Positions 30,662 through 39,675 of a DNA stretch of 64,000 nucleotides are shown piece after piece. Position 1 is the stretch's first letter. The number at the start of each line of letters is the position of its first letter. A model generated the notes under the pieces. It searched no databases and was not told where the DNA came from. It saw only the letters and a list, made by a program, of their open reading frames with translations. The stretch comes from Hymenobacter pini (GTDB lineage Bacteria > Bacteroidota > Bacteroidia > Cytophagales > Hymenobacteraceae): contig NZ_JAIZZH010000008.1 of the NCBI RefSeq assembly GCF_020421205.1, positions 1 through 64,000 on the forward strand, read 5' to 3'. A program made the position numbers and the translations under genes.

Positions 30662-31063
30662 TCATTTTCCCTTTGGTTGTAACGTTGCGTTCTGGGCGGC
30701 TGCTTTTTCGGCTTGCCAGGCCTGCCAGTCTTCAGCCGACAGCACCGACTGAATATAGGCTTCATAGCCCACGTCCCGCCGTTCCAGCGCGTGCCGGCGC
30801 AGGGCCAGCGTCGACTTACACTTCGCGAAACCATCTCGCTCCATTGCCTGGCGAAAACCAGCGGGCAGGCCCTCCAGCCAATCCTGGTAGTCGGCCTCAG
30901 TGACTTCCCCGGCGGCTTGCATTTGGTAGCGGTAGGCTGCATTGCCGAAGCGAAACAACTGGGCCATTTCGTGGCGTTGCTCGTCGGCGAGTTGGGCCAG
31001 GGCCTGCAGCTGCGCCTGGTGCTGGGCATCAACCGGATGACGAGGGTGTAGCAACTCTTCCAT
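30662..31063 (-). CDS. Small helical hypothetical protein
   Basis: 133 residues, almost all helix, Gln and Ala rich (AQHQAQLQALAQLADEQRHE; later LSAEDWQAWQAEKAAAQ). No known domain. Its ATG overlaps the stop of the upstream gene by one base (CATCA on the plus strand), so translation is probably coupled. Likely a partner of that protein. Function unknown. Confidence 0.55.
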   Translation of the reverse strand: MEELLHPRHPVDAQHQAQLQALAQLADEQRHEMAQLFRFGNAAYRYQMQAAGEVTEADYQDWLEGLPAGFRQAMERDGFAKCKSTLALRRHALERRDVGYEAYIQSVLSAEDWQAWQAEKAAAQNATLQPKGK

Positions 31064-31458
31064 CAGGATTCGGGTTGTGGGCGGTTGCGCTTCAGCTCGT
31101 CCGTAAATGCCTGCAGCGTGCGGTGCAGCACTTCAGGAGCATCGTAGAGCATACCACGGGTAGTCGTGAAGTTCGGACTGTTGCCGTGCTGCACACCGTA
31201 GATGTGGTCGTAAGGAATGCTGATGCGGAACCGGTGCTCCGGTGCTGAGCGGTCCAGTAACACGTCACACTGCACGTTCTCGTCACCCAGCTCAATGTCC
31301 CACACCGCATCCTGTTGCCAAAACAGCAGGTTGGTCATGTACGTCTGGCCGTCGTAGTCGTAGCGGGTGGTGTAGATGCTGTAATAGTTGTCCGGGTCCC
31401 GCAGCCCGTCGATGGCCTGGGCCAGCACCTGACGAAGCTCAGGATAAGCATTGTCCAT
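31063..31458 (-). CDS. Hypothetical protein
   Basis: 131 residues with an alpha/beta pattern: an N-terminal helix (YPELRQVLAQAIDGL), strands YYSIYTTRYDYDGQTYMTNL and AVWDIELGDENVQCDVLL, then RFRISIPYDHIYGV and a C-terminal helix (VLHRTLQAFTDELKR). Not recognised. One-base overlap with the next gene suggests the pair works together. They lie 80 bp after the 274-residue gene that ends the helicase operon and may be its last members. Confidence 0.5.
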   Translation of the reverse strand: MDNAYPELRQVLAQAIDGLRDPDNYYSIYTTRYDYDGQTYMTNLLFWQQDAVWDIELGDENVQCDVLLDRSAPEHRFRISIPYDHIYGVQHGNSPNFTTTRGMLYDAPEVLHRTLQAFTDELKRNRPQPES

Positions 31459-31538
31459 GGATGGAAGGTAGGATTTATAGTTTGAGAAGGAAACCGGCGC
31501 GGGCCAGTGCCATAGAAGTCATCAACTAATAGGGCAGC

Positions 31539-32363
31539 TTAACTCAGCAGCATTGCGTCGGGCATGAAATGTTGCCGCCACTGCTGCCATAGTTCTGCAT
31601 CTGCTTCGCTACGGTGCATGTTGTCGGTTGTGGCGTGTTGCATGAGCTGGTCGATGGTGCGTTCGGTCCAGGCCCCAGATTCCAGATTAGATTTGTAGTA
31701 AGCGCGCACTTTGGACCTGCTACGCTCCACGATGCACAGCCAGTCATCGGCGCGAAAATACCCCACTCGAATGCTGAAACGGTAGCTGGCCAGTACATCC
31801 GACTTATCCAGGAACGGGCGCTCATTGTCCCGGAAGGGATTTTCCAGCACTCCTTCAGTTGGGCCGCCCACGAGTTGCTGCGCATGGTCGTATTCGCGGG
31901 CCCATACCTCAATCAGCTCGTCGGCCTGGCGTGCTACATATGGGCTGTAATGCTCTGCTGCCCATTGCTTGATTTCAGGCAGGAGCTTGCGCCACATCTG
32001 AAACCGCAGGCAATGGGCGGCGTGAAGCGCCCCCAGCCAGTTCACCAGCTGCGCCCTGATGGCGTCCCAGGAGTGGTTTGCCAACCATTGCTGCAAAGCT
32101 GGCGGTATCTCCACAACGAACGGAACCCAGCTCGGGCTTAACTGGAAAGCATCAAAGCTGTGCGGCCATTGGTTTTCTCGAACGATAGTGTGCAGCGCTT
32201 GCAGCCGGGCAAATTGGTCTTTGTCGCCAATAAGCAGACTGACGTTGAGCGGGCCTGTGGTACGAATGGCCTCCACCTGAGCGACGCGCTGCCACAGCTC
32301 GGCGTTGCTCAGCTTGGCCAACTGAGGCAATTGTCGGTTAATCAGTATCCCAGTAGCATTCAT
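31539..32363 (-). CDS. Hypothetical protein in ABC-3C/helicase operon
   Basis: 274 residues, helical, with unusually many tryptophans (about a dozen, e.g. ELWQRVAQ, NQWPHSFDAF, ADAELWQQWRQHF). No motif of a nuclease or ATPase was seen. It starts 30 bp after the helicase-PLD gene on the same strand, so it is probably part of that operon. It could be a scaffold or the fifth part of the system. AT content is higher than in the metal genes. Confidence 0.5.
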   Translation of the reverse strand: MNATGILINRQLPQLAKLSNAELWQRVAQVEAIRTTGPLNVSLLIGDKDQFARLQALHTIVRENQWPHSFDAFQLSPSWVPFVVEIPPALQQWLANHSWDAIRAQLVNWLGALHAAHCLRFQMWRKLLPEIKQWAAEHYSPYVARQADELIEVWAREYDHAQQLVGGPTEGVLENPFRDNERPFLDKSDVLASYRFSIRVGYFRADDWLCIVERSRSKVRAYYKSNLESGAWTERTIDQLMQHATTDNMHRSEADAELWQQWRQHFMPDAMLLS

Positions 32364-32393
32364 AGCGTATTCGATTAGATGGGGAGCCTTAAG

Positions 32394-35300
32394 TTATACT
32401 ACTGCTGCCTGTATTACCCGGCTTTCCATTTCCTGTACCAGCTCACCGATATAATCAGCCCAGCTGGGGCCGCGGAAAAACCAGGAAACCTCATGCCGGG
32501 CCAGCGTTTCATTGCGTGAGGCCGATAGCCAGTTGAAGGAGCCTTCGAGCAGCACTTGGTCATCCACACAGATGGTTTTGTTGTGAATCTGAGCGGCAAT
32601 CCTGACGTCAGCGCCAGCCTGCGCCAGCGCAGCGCGGCCGGCCTGGGTATAGGTATGCAGGCGACCATCGGGGGCGTCGAGGTAGGCATCGGTATACACG
32701 GTTACGCGCAAACTGGGGCGCTGCAGCTTCGCGGCCTTGATGAGGTCGGGCAGCTTATCGGCTTGCAGGGCGCGCACCGAGATAAAGGGCGACACAATCA
32801 CCAAATGACGCTCAGCCGTATTGATGGCCCAAATCAGCGCGTCGCAGTGCTGGCGTAGCGTGCTGAGGCGGTTCACTTTGCCGGCGGCCACGGCGGCCAG
32901 CTGCTCGCGCGGCACGGGCAAGTGTCGTCGATTCTCATCACCGTAGAAAAAGCTATTATCCAGCTCGGGGCTGGGCTGTTTAGTGTCGGCGGGCTCTGCC
33001 AGCAACAGCTTAGCCAGGTTGCCCGAAGGCGTGTTGAGCGACGGATTAAACAAACACCGGTTGCCTATGACAATAAAGGCTTCTTTGGCCCGCGATACAG
33101 CCACATTTAGCAGATTGTAGCCCCGGTCGAAGAAATAGCTTCCCTGATGACGGGCATCGTACACGGGCGAGAACAGTATAATGGGCCGCTCAGCGCCTTG
33201 TAGGGCGTGTACAGTGCCAACCGTAATATTTTCATTACCAAGGCCCACGGTTTGCAGCGCCCGTGAGATGGTGCTGCGCTGGGCACTAAATGGAGTAACA
33301 ACAGCCACAATGTCCTGCAGCCGCGCCGCCGGGGACCCGGTCGCCACCTGACGTTGCGCTGCAGCTAGTAGCTCAGGCTTTTTCAAGGCCAGCCAGCGGG
33401 CAATGGCCTCGGCTTCCTCCGGGTTGGAGCGGCTGCCCGCGCCAATGCATTCACCGGCAATGTGCACATAGCCCAAGGGCGGCAACCCCAGGCTGGCAAA
33501 AGCAGTGGGGTTGCCCAGACGTTCAAGCTGCCCGCCGTACACAAACTCGTCGCAGTAGCGAATGATTTCGGGCTTGCAGCGGCGGTGCTGGCGCAACAAG
33601 AGCCCACGGGCCTGTGGGTAGTGCCGCAACTGAATCGACGTGGCCGCCTGGGCCAGCCGCATCAGGCTGCCCGCTGAAACTCGGTATGCTTCCGGGCAGT
33701 TATCCAGTGCAATGCCCATCCGCCGCTGGTTCTGAGCGTCCAATGCCGGGCTGATGCCCCACACCGGCTCAATCTGGTGAATATCACCCACGACCACGGC
33801 CCGGCGGGCCAGCGAAAAAACGGCCGCCCCTACTTCAGGCGACACCTGACCCGCTTCGTCCACCAGCAGCAAGTCGAAATACTCTAGGGCGTAGCCGTCT
33901 TCACCCGTCCGCTCTTTCACACGCAGGAAGCGAGGCACCGAGTGACAGGTAGAAATAAAGCACGGCGTGAGCATGGCCCAGCGGGCATATTGCAGCGTGC
34001 GCCGCTCGTGCGGCGAGCGAGGTGGCTGCGCGGGGAATATCTTGTCGCGCAGGGCCACTACGTAGCGGGATTCCCAGTAGTGCAGGGCCAGCAAGAAGGC
34101 TTGGTGCCGCAAGGTCACATCCAGCGCATTGTGCACGCTGCTGGTGTCGGCTGCGGAAAGTTCTGCCAGAAATTTGGATGCGCTAGGCTGCTGGTTGAAC
34201 TCCTGCCGGAGCCGGGCCGCCAGCTGGTCGAAAGTAGCCAGGCTGGTAAGGGCCGTTTGCAGGCGCCGTAAAGCGGCTTGGGCCGCCGCTAACCGCTGCG
34301 CGGCCACCAGCTGCAGCTGTCCAGGGTCATATTCTGTTACCGTGTCGCGGTACGGGCAATGTTCGCGCACCAGCAGTAAGTAGCGGGCCTGCCGGCGTTG
34401 ACGAACCGCGGTAATGAAACGTGATAGGAATACGGTCAGGCCGGACTCCGAGGCCTGCAGGCGCGCCAACTCCACTTGGTAGGCTTCAAGCTCCGCTATG
34501 TGCGTCCGCGTGGCTGCCGCCTCATGGTGCAGCTGCGCGGCTTGCCAGGGCTGGCCACGCTCGTCGCGCAGCTTCGGCAGCAAATCAAGCCAGCTATCAA
34601 TCCGCGCAACCTGCTGCTTCAGGGCCTGGTGCAACTCGTCGCGCAGGGCGGCAGGAGTAGTAAATGATTTTCCGAAAAAAGTGGACCCATGCCGTAATAG
34701 CTCCGCCTGAGCGGTTTGCAGATATTGCCCGTCTGCGGCTTCCTTGGTCTGGAAAAAGCTGCTTCTTCTGCCGTGCAGCTGGTAAGCTGCCGTAGAGGTA
34801 TCGGCGGGACGATTCGTCAGGTATAACCCCAGCGACGTAACCGCCGGTACCCAGCGCACGACGCTGGCTTCGCGGCCAAAGCTGTCCAGGATGTTCGTAA
34901 TTGCCTGATTGTTGGTGGAGCTGGCCAGAATGCGCGGTGCGTCTTCTCCCAGCAATGCTTTTTCCACAATCAAATTGGCCACGATGCTTTGTAGCAGCGT
35001 TGTTTTGCCAGTACCGGGAGGTCCGTTTACCGGTAGTACTTCTCCTTGCTTCGTAGCTAGCCAGGTTTGTAGCGTCCCTCGCTGCGAGGTGGACAACGGG
35101 AACAGGCTGCTCAACTGGCCGTAGTGTCCCTTCAGGTATAATTGCGCGGCGGACTCAGGGTCGAAAGGAGAGCTGATGGACTGCCCCCGCAGCAGGGCTG
35201 TGAGCAAGGGGGGCAGTGTGGCCCGCTTTTCCAGATACCCATACAGGTCAATAAGGCTGGCCGCTGTACCCTGGGTCGGAGGTAGGGCCAACGTAATGGC

Positions 35301-35840
35301 TTGCTGTACCCACCAGTCGCCGATAACCGTTTCATGTTTGGGCCAGCCCGGCGTGCCGGTGGCTTGCGCATAATAAGCCTGGGCGTTGGCCCAGTAGGCC
35401 GACCAACTGAGTGTAACGGGCTGGCGCCACTGTAACAGGGCTGCGTCGGTAGCTTCCAGCGTGCTTAGAACCGGAAATTGGTAAGCTGCCGGCTCCAGTA
35501 CGTCACGCACCAACCACGGAACCAAGCCGTCATCGGCGGCCGGTGGTAGCAATTCACCCGCCGGCGTCAGGCGAGCGGGCACCCAGAACGGGTACACCCG
35601 CCGGCTGCGATTTGTGCGGTGATTCTCGCTTGCCAGCGCCAGGTGAAACGGCGCCAGCACGATATCGAGCGGCTCGTCATCCACAAGTGGTGTTGAGCAG
35701 TGCTGGGTGTAGAATTTCCGGAGAACTTCCGTCTCTATGGTAGGCTGATAAGCTGCGTGCGGGTCCGTCACTTCCGGCTGCCGCCGGTCGATGTCCAGTA
35801 AAGAGTTGCGCCAGTAACGCAGCCAATTCGATAACTCCAT
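32394..35840 (-). CDS. Superfamily 1 (UPF1/DNA2-like) helicase fused to a PLD-type nuclease
   Basis: 1148 residues. Helicase motifs: GPPGTGKTT at about 273-281, LLVDEAGQV near 660, VGDIHQIEPVW (motif III), TVGTVHALQGAERPII (motif V) and NLLNVAVSRAKEA (motif VI). A long helical insert (about 380-600) resembles the stalk of UPF1-like enzymes. The end carries a phospholipase-D-type domain: HLVIVSPFIS, then HNKTICVDD and LEGSFNWLS (about 1085-1105), the H-x-K-x4-D active motif, present once, so it would work as a dimer. Helicase-PLD proteins are found in several antiphage systems. It follows the ABC ATPase gene by 12 bp. Confidence 0.85.
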   Translation of the reverse strand: MELSNWLRYWRNSLLDIDRRQPEVTDPHAAYQPTIETEVLRKFYTQHCSTPLVDDEPLDIVLAPFHLALASENHRTNRSRRVYPFWVPARLTPAGELLPPAADDGLVPWLVRDVLEPAAYQFPVLSTLEATDAALLQWRQPVTLSWSAYWANAQAYYAQATGTPGWPKHETVIGDWWVQQAITLALPPTQGTAASLIDLYGYLEKRATLPPLLTALLRGQSISSPFDPESAAQLYLKGHYGQLSSLFPLSTSQRGTLQTWLATKQGEVLPVNGPPGTGKTTLLQSIVANLIVEKALLGEDAPRILASSTNNQAITNILDSFGREASVVRWVPAVTSLGLYLTNRPADTSTAAYQLHGRRSSFFQTKEAADGQYLQTAQAELLRHGSTFFGKSFTTPAALRDELHQALKQQVARIDSWLDLLPKLRDERGQPWQAAQLHHEAAATRTHIAELEAYQVELARLQASESGLTVFLSRFITAVRQRRQARYLLLVREHCPYRDTVTEYDPGQLQLVAAQRLAAAQAALRRLQTALTSLATFDQLAARLRQEFNQQPSASKFLAELSAADTSSVHNALDVTLRHQAFLLALHYWESRYVVALRDKIFPAQPPRSPHERRTLQYARWAMLTPCFISTCHSVPRFLRVKERTGEDGYALEYFDLLLVDEAGQVSPEVGAAVFSLARRAVVVGDIHQIEPVWGISPALDAQNQRRMGIALDNCPEAYRVSAGSLMRLAQAATSIQLRHYPQARGLLLRQHRRCKPEIIRYCDEFVYGGQLERLGNPTAFASLGLPPLGYVHIAGECIGAGSRSNPEEAEAIARWLALKKPELLAAAQRQVATGSPAARLQDIVAVVTPFSAQRSTISRALQTVGLGNENITVGTVHALQGAERPIILFSPVYDARHQGSYFFDRGYNLLNVAVSRAKEAFIVIGNRCLFNPSLNTPSGNLAKLLLAEPADTKQPSPELDNSFFYGDENRRHLPVPREQLAAVAAGKVNRLSTLRQHCDALIWAINTAERHLVIVSPFISVRALQADKLPDLIKAAKLQRPSLRVTVYTDAYLDAPDGRLHTYTQAGRAALAQAGADVRIAAQIHNKTICVDDQVLLEGSFNWLSASRNETLARHEVSWFFRGPSWADYIGELVQEMESRVIQAAVV

Positions 35841-35852
35841 GAATAGTGGTAA

Positions 35853-37775
35853 TCAGACTTCGTAGGCCGTAAGCGGGATAACGTGACAATCCGTAAGCCC
35901 TTCAAAAGATTGGCCAGCTACAATCACCTGCAACGGAACTGGTGAGGCGTTGCACAGATCGATGAATGGTTGAACCAGGTAGTTTTCTGCTCCTTTGAGC
36001 TGTTCGCCGTCCGGCAAGGTAGCCGGAAAATCCATGATGAGCAGGCCCGGGTAATGGTAGTCTTTTTTGCCCGTGAGGCTCAGCAACCCGTAGTGGTAAG
36101 CAAAGAGAAAATAGAGCTTAGTGGTACCGCCGATGGAAGACCATTTGGTACGGCCAATATTAAAATCAAACCCCTTCTCGCTGATGTTGAGGTTGATGCG
36201 TCCCGTTAGGTTCCAGCGGTTACGGTTGTCCTTGGCAATGGCATTGATGTAATCGGCCATGCCGGCTTCCAGGTCGTCGGCAGCTTGCTCGAAATTGGCC
36301 TTTCCACGCCGGGCCACGTCTTTCTCTAAATCGGCAATTTGGCTGGTGAGCGTGGTTATTACCTTATCCAGACGCTCCTTGAACTTCATGCTCTCGGCAA
36401 TTCGACGGAACGTTTCAATCTGCTCCAGTAAGCGCCCACGTTGCTGATCGAGCACGCTCAGGCGAGCATCTACGAGGCCCGCGAGCTTCTGCTTGATGGG
36501 GGCAAGCTCCCGATCCAACCGGTCAATCTGCGTGCGTAGCGCGTGGTAGCGTTGAGTCAGCTCGGCTTTGCCCGCTTGCATCTTGGTCAGTACGCCCGTC
36601 AGCTCTTCCTGCTCGCTGCGCAGCTGCTGCAATTCAAAATCCAGGCGGCTGTCTTCTCCGTTGGCCGTGGTATCAGGCAGTGTCTGATGGCACAGAAAGC
36701 ACGTATCGGGGTCCGGTGCCACGTCCGAAACCGGCTGGTCGCAGGCCGGACAATGCGTCACTTGCAGATCTGCAAAAACTCCTCCCACAGACTTTACCCG
36801 GTTCAGGCGCTCCAGCTCGGCCGTTGCCGACTTCAACATGTTTTCGTAGCGGCGCAGGCGTAGCTCGTGCTTTTCCCGGTCTACCTCCAGCTGTTCCAGC
36901 TGCGTAACGGCTACGGCCCGTTGCTGGGAAAGCTGCACTTCTACCGAGCGGGTCACCTCTTGGCCGGGCAACAGACCCGCGGCGGCAGCCTGAATAATGC
37001 CAGCACGTTGCTGCAGCAACTCGGACACCTTCTTCTCTAAGCCCTTGATGCGCTCGGCGGCGGCGTTGTCAGTTGCAAACACCAGGTTTTGCCCGCCGTC
37101 GTAATTTAGGCTACGCACAATCTGGTCCAACGTAGCCAGAAACTGATTGCGCTTTATCTCGGCCGAGGATAACTCTCGTCTTTTCTCCAGAAGTTTCTCA
37201 TCCACCGACGAGAGCATCTTATCAGCTAGTCCCAGGAATTGCGTTAGCACCGCGTGCTGCTCGTAGGGAAACTGGCTATCGGCCAGGTCGCTCCAGAAAC
37301 GCTCCTGCCGGAAGATATGCCGCAACATCATCCGAAAGCTAATGTCCAGCACCGAGCCCTCTGTGTACGGGTTGCCCTTTACGAATCGACTGGTAGGAAT
37401 GTGCAACTTTTCGAGGATGAACGCCGAAAATTCCGCGGTGCTCATTGGCACACCGTCGACCACGGTTTTACGCACCAGATTAGGCTCTTTCCACTTGCGC
37501 TCCAGCACATAGGCCTGTTCGTCTATTTCAATAACCGCCCGTAGTTCAGAATACAGGGTTGCTAGCTTACGGCCGACTGCATCCTCTTTGCGCAGGAAGC
37601 CGTCGTCGGCGGTGCCTGGGTCACCCAACACGAAATCAAGCATGGCTAGCCATGCCGTTTTGCCGCTATTGGAAGGGCCTACCATTACGTTCACGCCCTC
37701 GGTAAAGTGCAGCGTCTCCTCAGCGCCATCAGCATCCACGCGGGATAATTGTCGGATAAGTAGCGTCTTGCTCAT
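35853..37775 (-). CDS. Rad50/SMC-like ATPase of an ABC-three-component system (DUF3732-like)
   Basis: 640 residues. The P-loop GPSNSGKT lies at about 33-40. Long coiled coils run from about 185 to 520, broken by a two-pair Cys hook (CPACDQP ... CFLCHQ, about 340-375), like the zinc hook of Rad50. Near the C-terminus, WSSIGGTTKLYFLFAYHYGL is the ABC signature region and LLIMDFP (about 577) the Walker B. The size and layout fit DUF3732-type ATPases of ABC-3C conflict systems. Its start overlaps the stop of the middle component by four bases (ATGA), so translation is coupled. It likely senses DNA ends or invader replication structures and licenses the nuclease. Confidence 0.82.
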   Translation of the reverse strand: MSKTLLIRQLSRVDADGAEETLHFTEGVNVMVGPSNSGKTAWLAMLDFVLGDPGTADDGFLRKEDAVGRKLATLYSELRAVIEIDEQAYVLERKWKEPNLVRKTVVDGVPMSTAEFSAFILEKLHIPTSRFVKGNPYTEGSVLDISFRMMLRHIFRQERFWSDLADSQFPYEQHAVLTQFLGLADKMLSSVDEKLLEKRRELSSAEIKRNQFLATLDQIVRSLNYDGGQNLVFATDNAAAERIKGLEKKVSELLQQRAGIIQAAAAGLLPGQEVTRSVEVQLSQQRAVAVTQLEQLEVDREKHELRLRRYENMLKSATAELERLNRVKSVGGVFADLQVTHCPACDQPVSDVAPDPDTCFLCHQTLPDTTANGEDSRLDFELQQLRSEQEELTGVLTKMQAGKAELTQRYHALRTQIDRLDRELAPIKQKLAGLVDARLSVLDQQRGRLLEQIETFRRIAESMKFKERLDKVITTLTSQIADLEKDVARRGKANFEQAADDLEAGMADYINAIAKDNRNRWNLTGRINLNISEKGFDFNIGRTKWSSIGGTTKLYFLFAYHYGLLSLTGKKDYHYPGLLIMDFPATLPDGEQLKGAENYLVQPFIDLCNASPVPLQVIVAGQSFEGLTDCHVIPLTAYEV

Positions 37776-38398
37776 GATTGCTGAATCGTAGAATTGAGCT
37801 GTTGCGCTCCTACTTCTTGGTCGAATAGATAATACACTAGGTCCTTGAGGCTGCTGCCCGAACGGTTGCCCAATACGCGTTTCACATCGCGCATCCGGGC
37901 CGCTAGCCCTGAAAATGAAGGGTCAGCGCTGAGCTGCTTCCCGATAGCGGTACCTTTGGGCGTGAGTGAGAAGGTGTAAGCGTTTCCCGTTTTAGCTACT
38001 TTAAGCAAACCGCGGGCCTCCAGATAGGGTAGCACTTGATAGTACCGTTTGTCCCACGGCCCATAGTGGAAGCGGATCATCTTGGATTCAGGCGCCGCCT
38101 CATCAGCTGATACCTGAGTGTTGAAATGAGCAGCCGCCCGCTGGAAAAATTCAGGGTAGCGCACGAAGAAATCCAGTTTTGCCAGCTTAGTTAGGCCGTC
38201 GATGCGGTACGTGCCTTCAGGTCGGCTTTGAATTCCGCACAGCAACACCAGCAGCAACAGTCGCGACGCATGAAATTCAATCAGGTCGTCAGCCGTCAGG
38301 GTACGGCCAGGTGAGAGCGAGTCGATGCTCTTCAATGATTCCATGGCCGCAACGCGCCGGCCCTTGCTCAGCCCTGGTGATGGAAACTGTGGTTCCAT
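37772..38398 (-). CDS. ABC-three-component middle component-like protein
   Basis: 208 residues from MEPQFPSPGLSKG at 38398, which leaves a 7-bp gap to the nuclease gene; a start at 38443 would overlap it. It has a winged-helix look: LLLLVLLCGI, GLTKLAKLDFFVRYPEFFQR, then FHYGPWDKRYYQVLPYLEA and GLLKVAKTGNAYTFSLTPKG. This winged helix with a G-P-W/D-x-x-Y motif is typical of ABC-3C middle components, which link the ATPase to the effector. It lies exactly between those two genes. Confidence 0.7.
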   Translation of the reverse strand: MEPQFPSPGLSKGRRVAAMESLKSIDSLSPGRTLTADDLIEFHASRLLLLVLLCGIQSRPEGTYRIDGLTKLAKLDFFVRYPEFFQRAAAHFNTQVSADEAAPESKMIRFHYGPWDKRYYQVLPYLEARGLLKVAKTGNAYTFSLTPKGTAIGKQLSADPSFSGLAARMRDVKRVLGNRSGSSLKDLVYYLFDQEVGAQQLNSTIQQS

Positions 38399-38405
38399 AG
38401 GGCGG

Positions 38406-39551
38406 CTAGGATTGGTTGCGGAAGCGGAGACGACAACGGTCAATCACCTCATAGAAATAGCCTTGTGCTACCCAATCAGGGATAATAACCTCGCCATCGT
38501 CATTTACGAAGCGCCGCTGATTAAGCTGTGAGACGGCAGCGGTCAGACACGTATCAAAAAAGGTTAGTGGCGGTTCTTCTGTAGCGGGATTGTACTGCCG
38601 GAGTTGCAGCATATTGACTTTGCCAAGGATATTCGCTTCCATCGCCTTCAGATCGTCCGGCTCACAGAAGTCGTTATCGCGGCGGGCATCATTATAGAGC
38701 AGCTTCAGTTCCCGAGCTGCTTCGATGTGCGCAGTAGAAATACCTGCTTCCTGCAGCTTAGAGCCTAACCGGTCAGCTGGATCAGGGCCGTTAGTCAGGC
38801 TTTGAACGGTGTCGCGCAGCCACTGCTGCAAACTGGCAGATGTTATTTTAAAGACGGATCGAGTGGCGAGGGGCCGCTTATGGGATGCTTTGCTGATCTG
38901 GCGCATCAACAAGTCATACAGCCGACGCCGGTTTTCCAAATCTAATCGGATACCCATCTGCACAAGTATTGTCTCCAAGTCGATGAGATTTTCCGCCTCC
39001 AGACCTCCCAAACTGCTTTCCCGCTCATCCCAGACACAATTGGCTAACCAAAAGGCAATGGCTTCTGCGGTTGGTGGTTGGGGTTTGCGCGCATACGCAG
39101 CGTGCATAGTAGTTTGCGCATCTGCCAGTTCAGGTTGGGCAGCACGTCGTTCTGGTGATCCGATGGGGTAACACAATGATTTTAACTCGCTGCAGGCTCC
39201 ACGAGAGGTTACGAGTCGAAAAGTGCATGGCTCCCCGTATTTATTGAGAGCCAGAGATTTTTCCAGGAGAGAAGTTTCAGGACGTTTGTCGGTACGACCA
39301 GTTAAACTGCCCAGCGTCCAAACCTTGTCAACAAATTTTACCTGAACGAATTCGTAGCACAAACCGAAGCCCTCATGATGCCACATCAGAGTGATGTCGT
39401 CGTGGCTTTCAAACCACACTTCTTCCAGTGCTGCATTGCTGAGCATCTGCAGGCAGTAGCCTGCTCCGATATGGTCTTGGTATTCAAACCCGCTGCGAGC
39501 GTGGCGGCCACTAAGGTCTCCTAACGGTAAATCGTGTATAGAATCGGGCAT
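38406..39551 (-). CDS. DUF4297/CAP4-like nuclease effector with ABC-3C C-terminal domain
   Basis: 381 residues. Residues 22-74 carry the nuclease pattern of the DUF4297 type: GFEYQDHIGAGYCLQML, ESHDDITLMW and CYEFVQVKF, giving the D ... E-x-V-Q-V-K form of the PD-(D/E)xK active site. The middle is helical; the last 60 residues (TFFDTCLTAAVSQLNQRRF, then WVAQGYFYEVIDRCRLRF) look like a system-specific C-terminal domain. It is the first gene of the operon. It would cut DNA when licensed by the ATPase and middle component. GC content is clearly lower than in the metal genes. Confidence 0.78.
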   Translation of the reverse strand: MPDSIHDLPLGDLSGRHARSGFEYQDHIGAGYCLQMLSNAALEEVWFESHDDITLMWHHEGFGLCYEFVQVKFVDKVWTLGSLTGRTDKRPETSLLEKSLALNKYGEPCTFRLVTSRGACSELKSLCYPIGSPERRAAQPELADAQTTMHAAYARKPQPPTAEAIAFWLANCVWDERESSLGGLEAENLIDLETILVQMGIRLDLENRRRLYDLLMRQISKASHKRPLATRSVFKITSASLQQWLRDTVQSLTNGPDPADRLGSKLQEAGISTAHIEAARELKLLYNDARRDNDFCEPDDLKAMEANILGKVNMLQLRQYNPATEEPPLTFFDTCLTAAVSQLNQRRFVNDDGEVIIPDWVAQGYFYEVIDRCRLRFRNQS

Positions 39552-39675
39552 ATGAATAAGTGTGTAATAATAGTTGTAAGCCGCAAAGAGTATTCTGTTA
39601 ATCCACTTTTTGAGTCAGGAGTTTGTAGCTAAAGTAAAGGTTTATTGTTGTCACTGCTGCTATTCGAAAACCATC

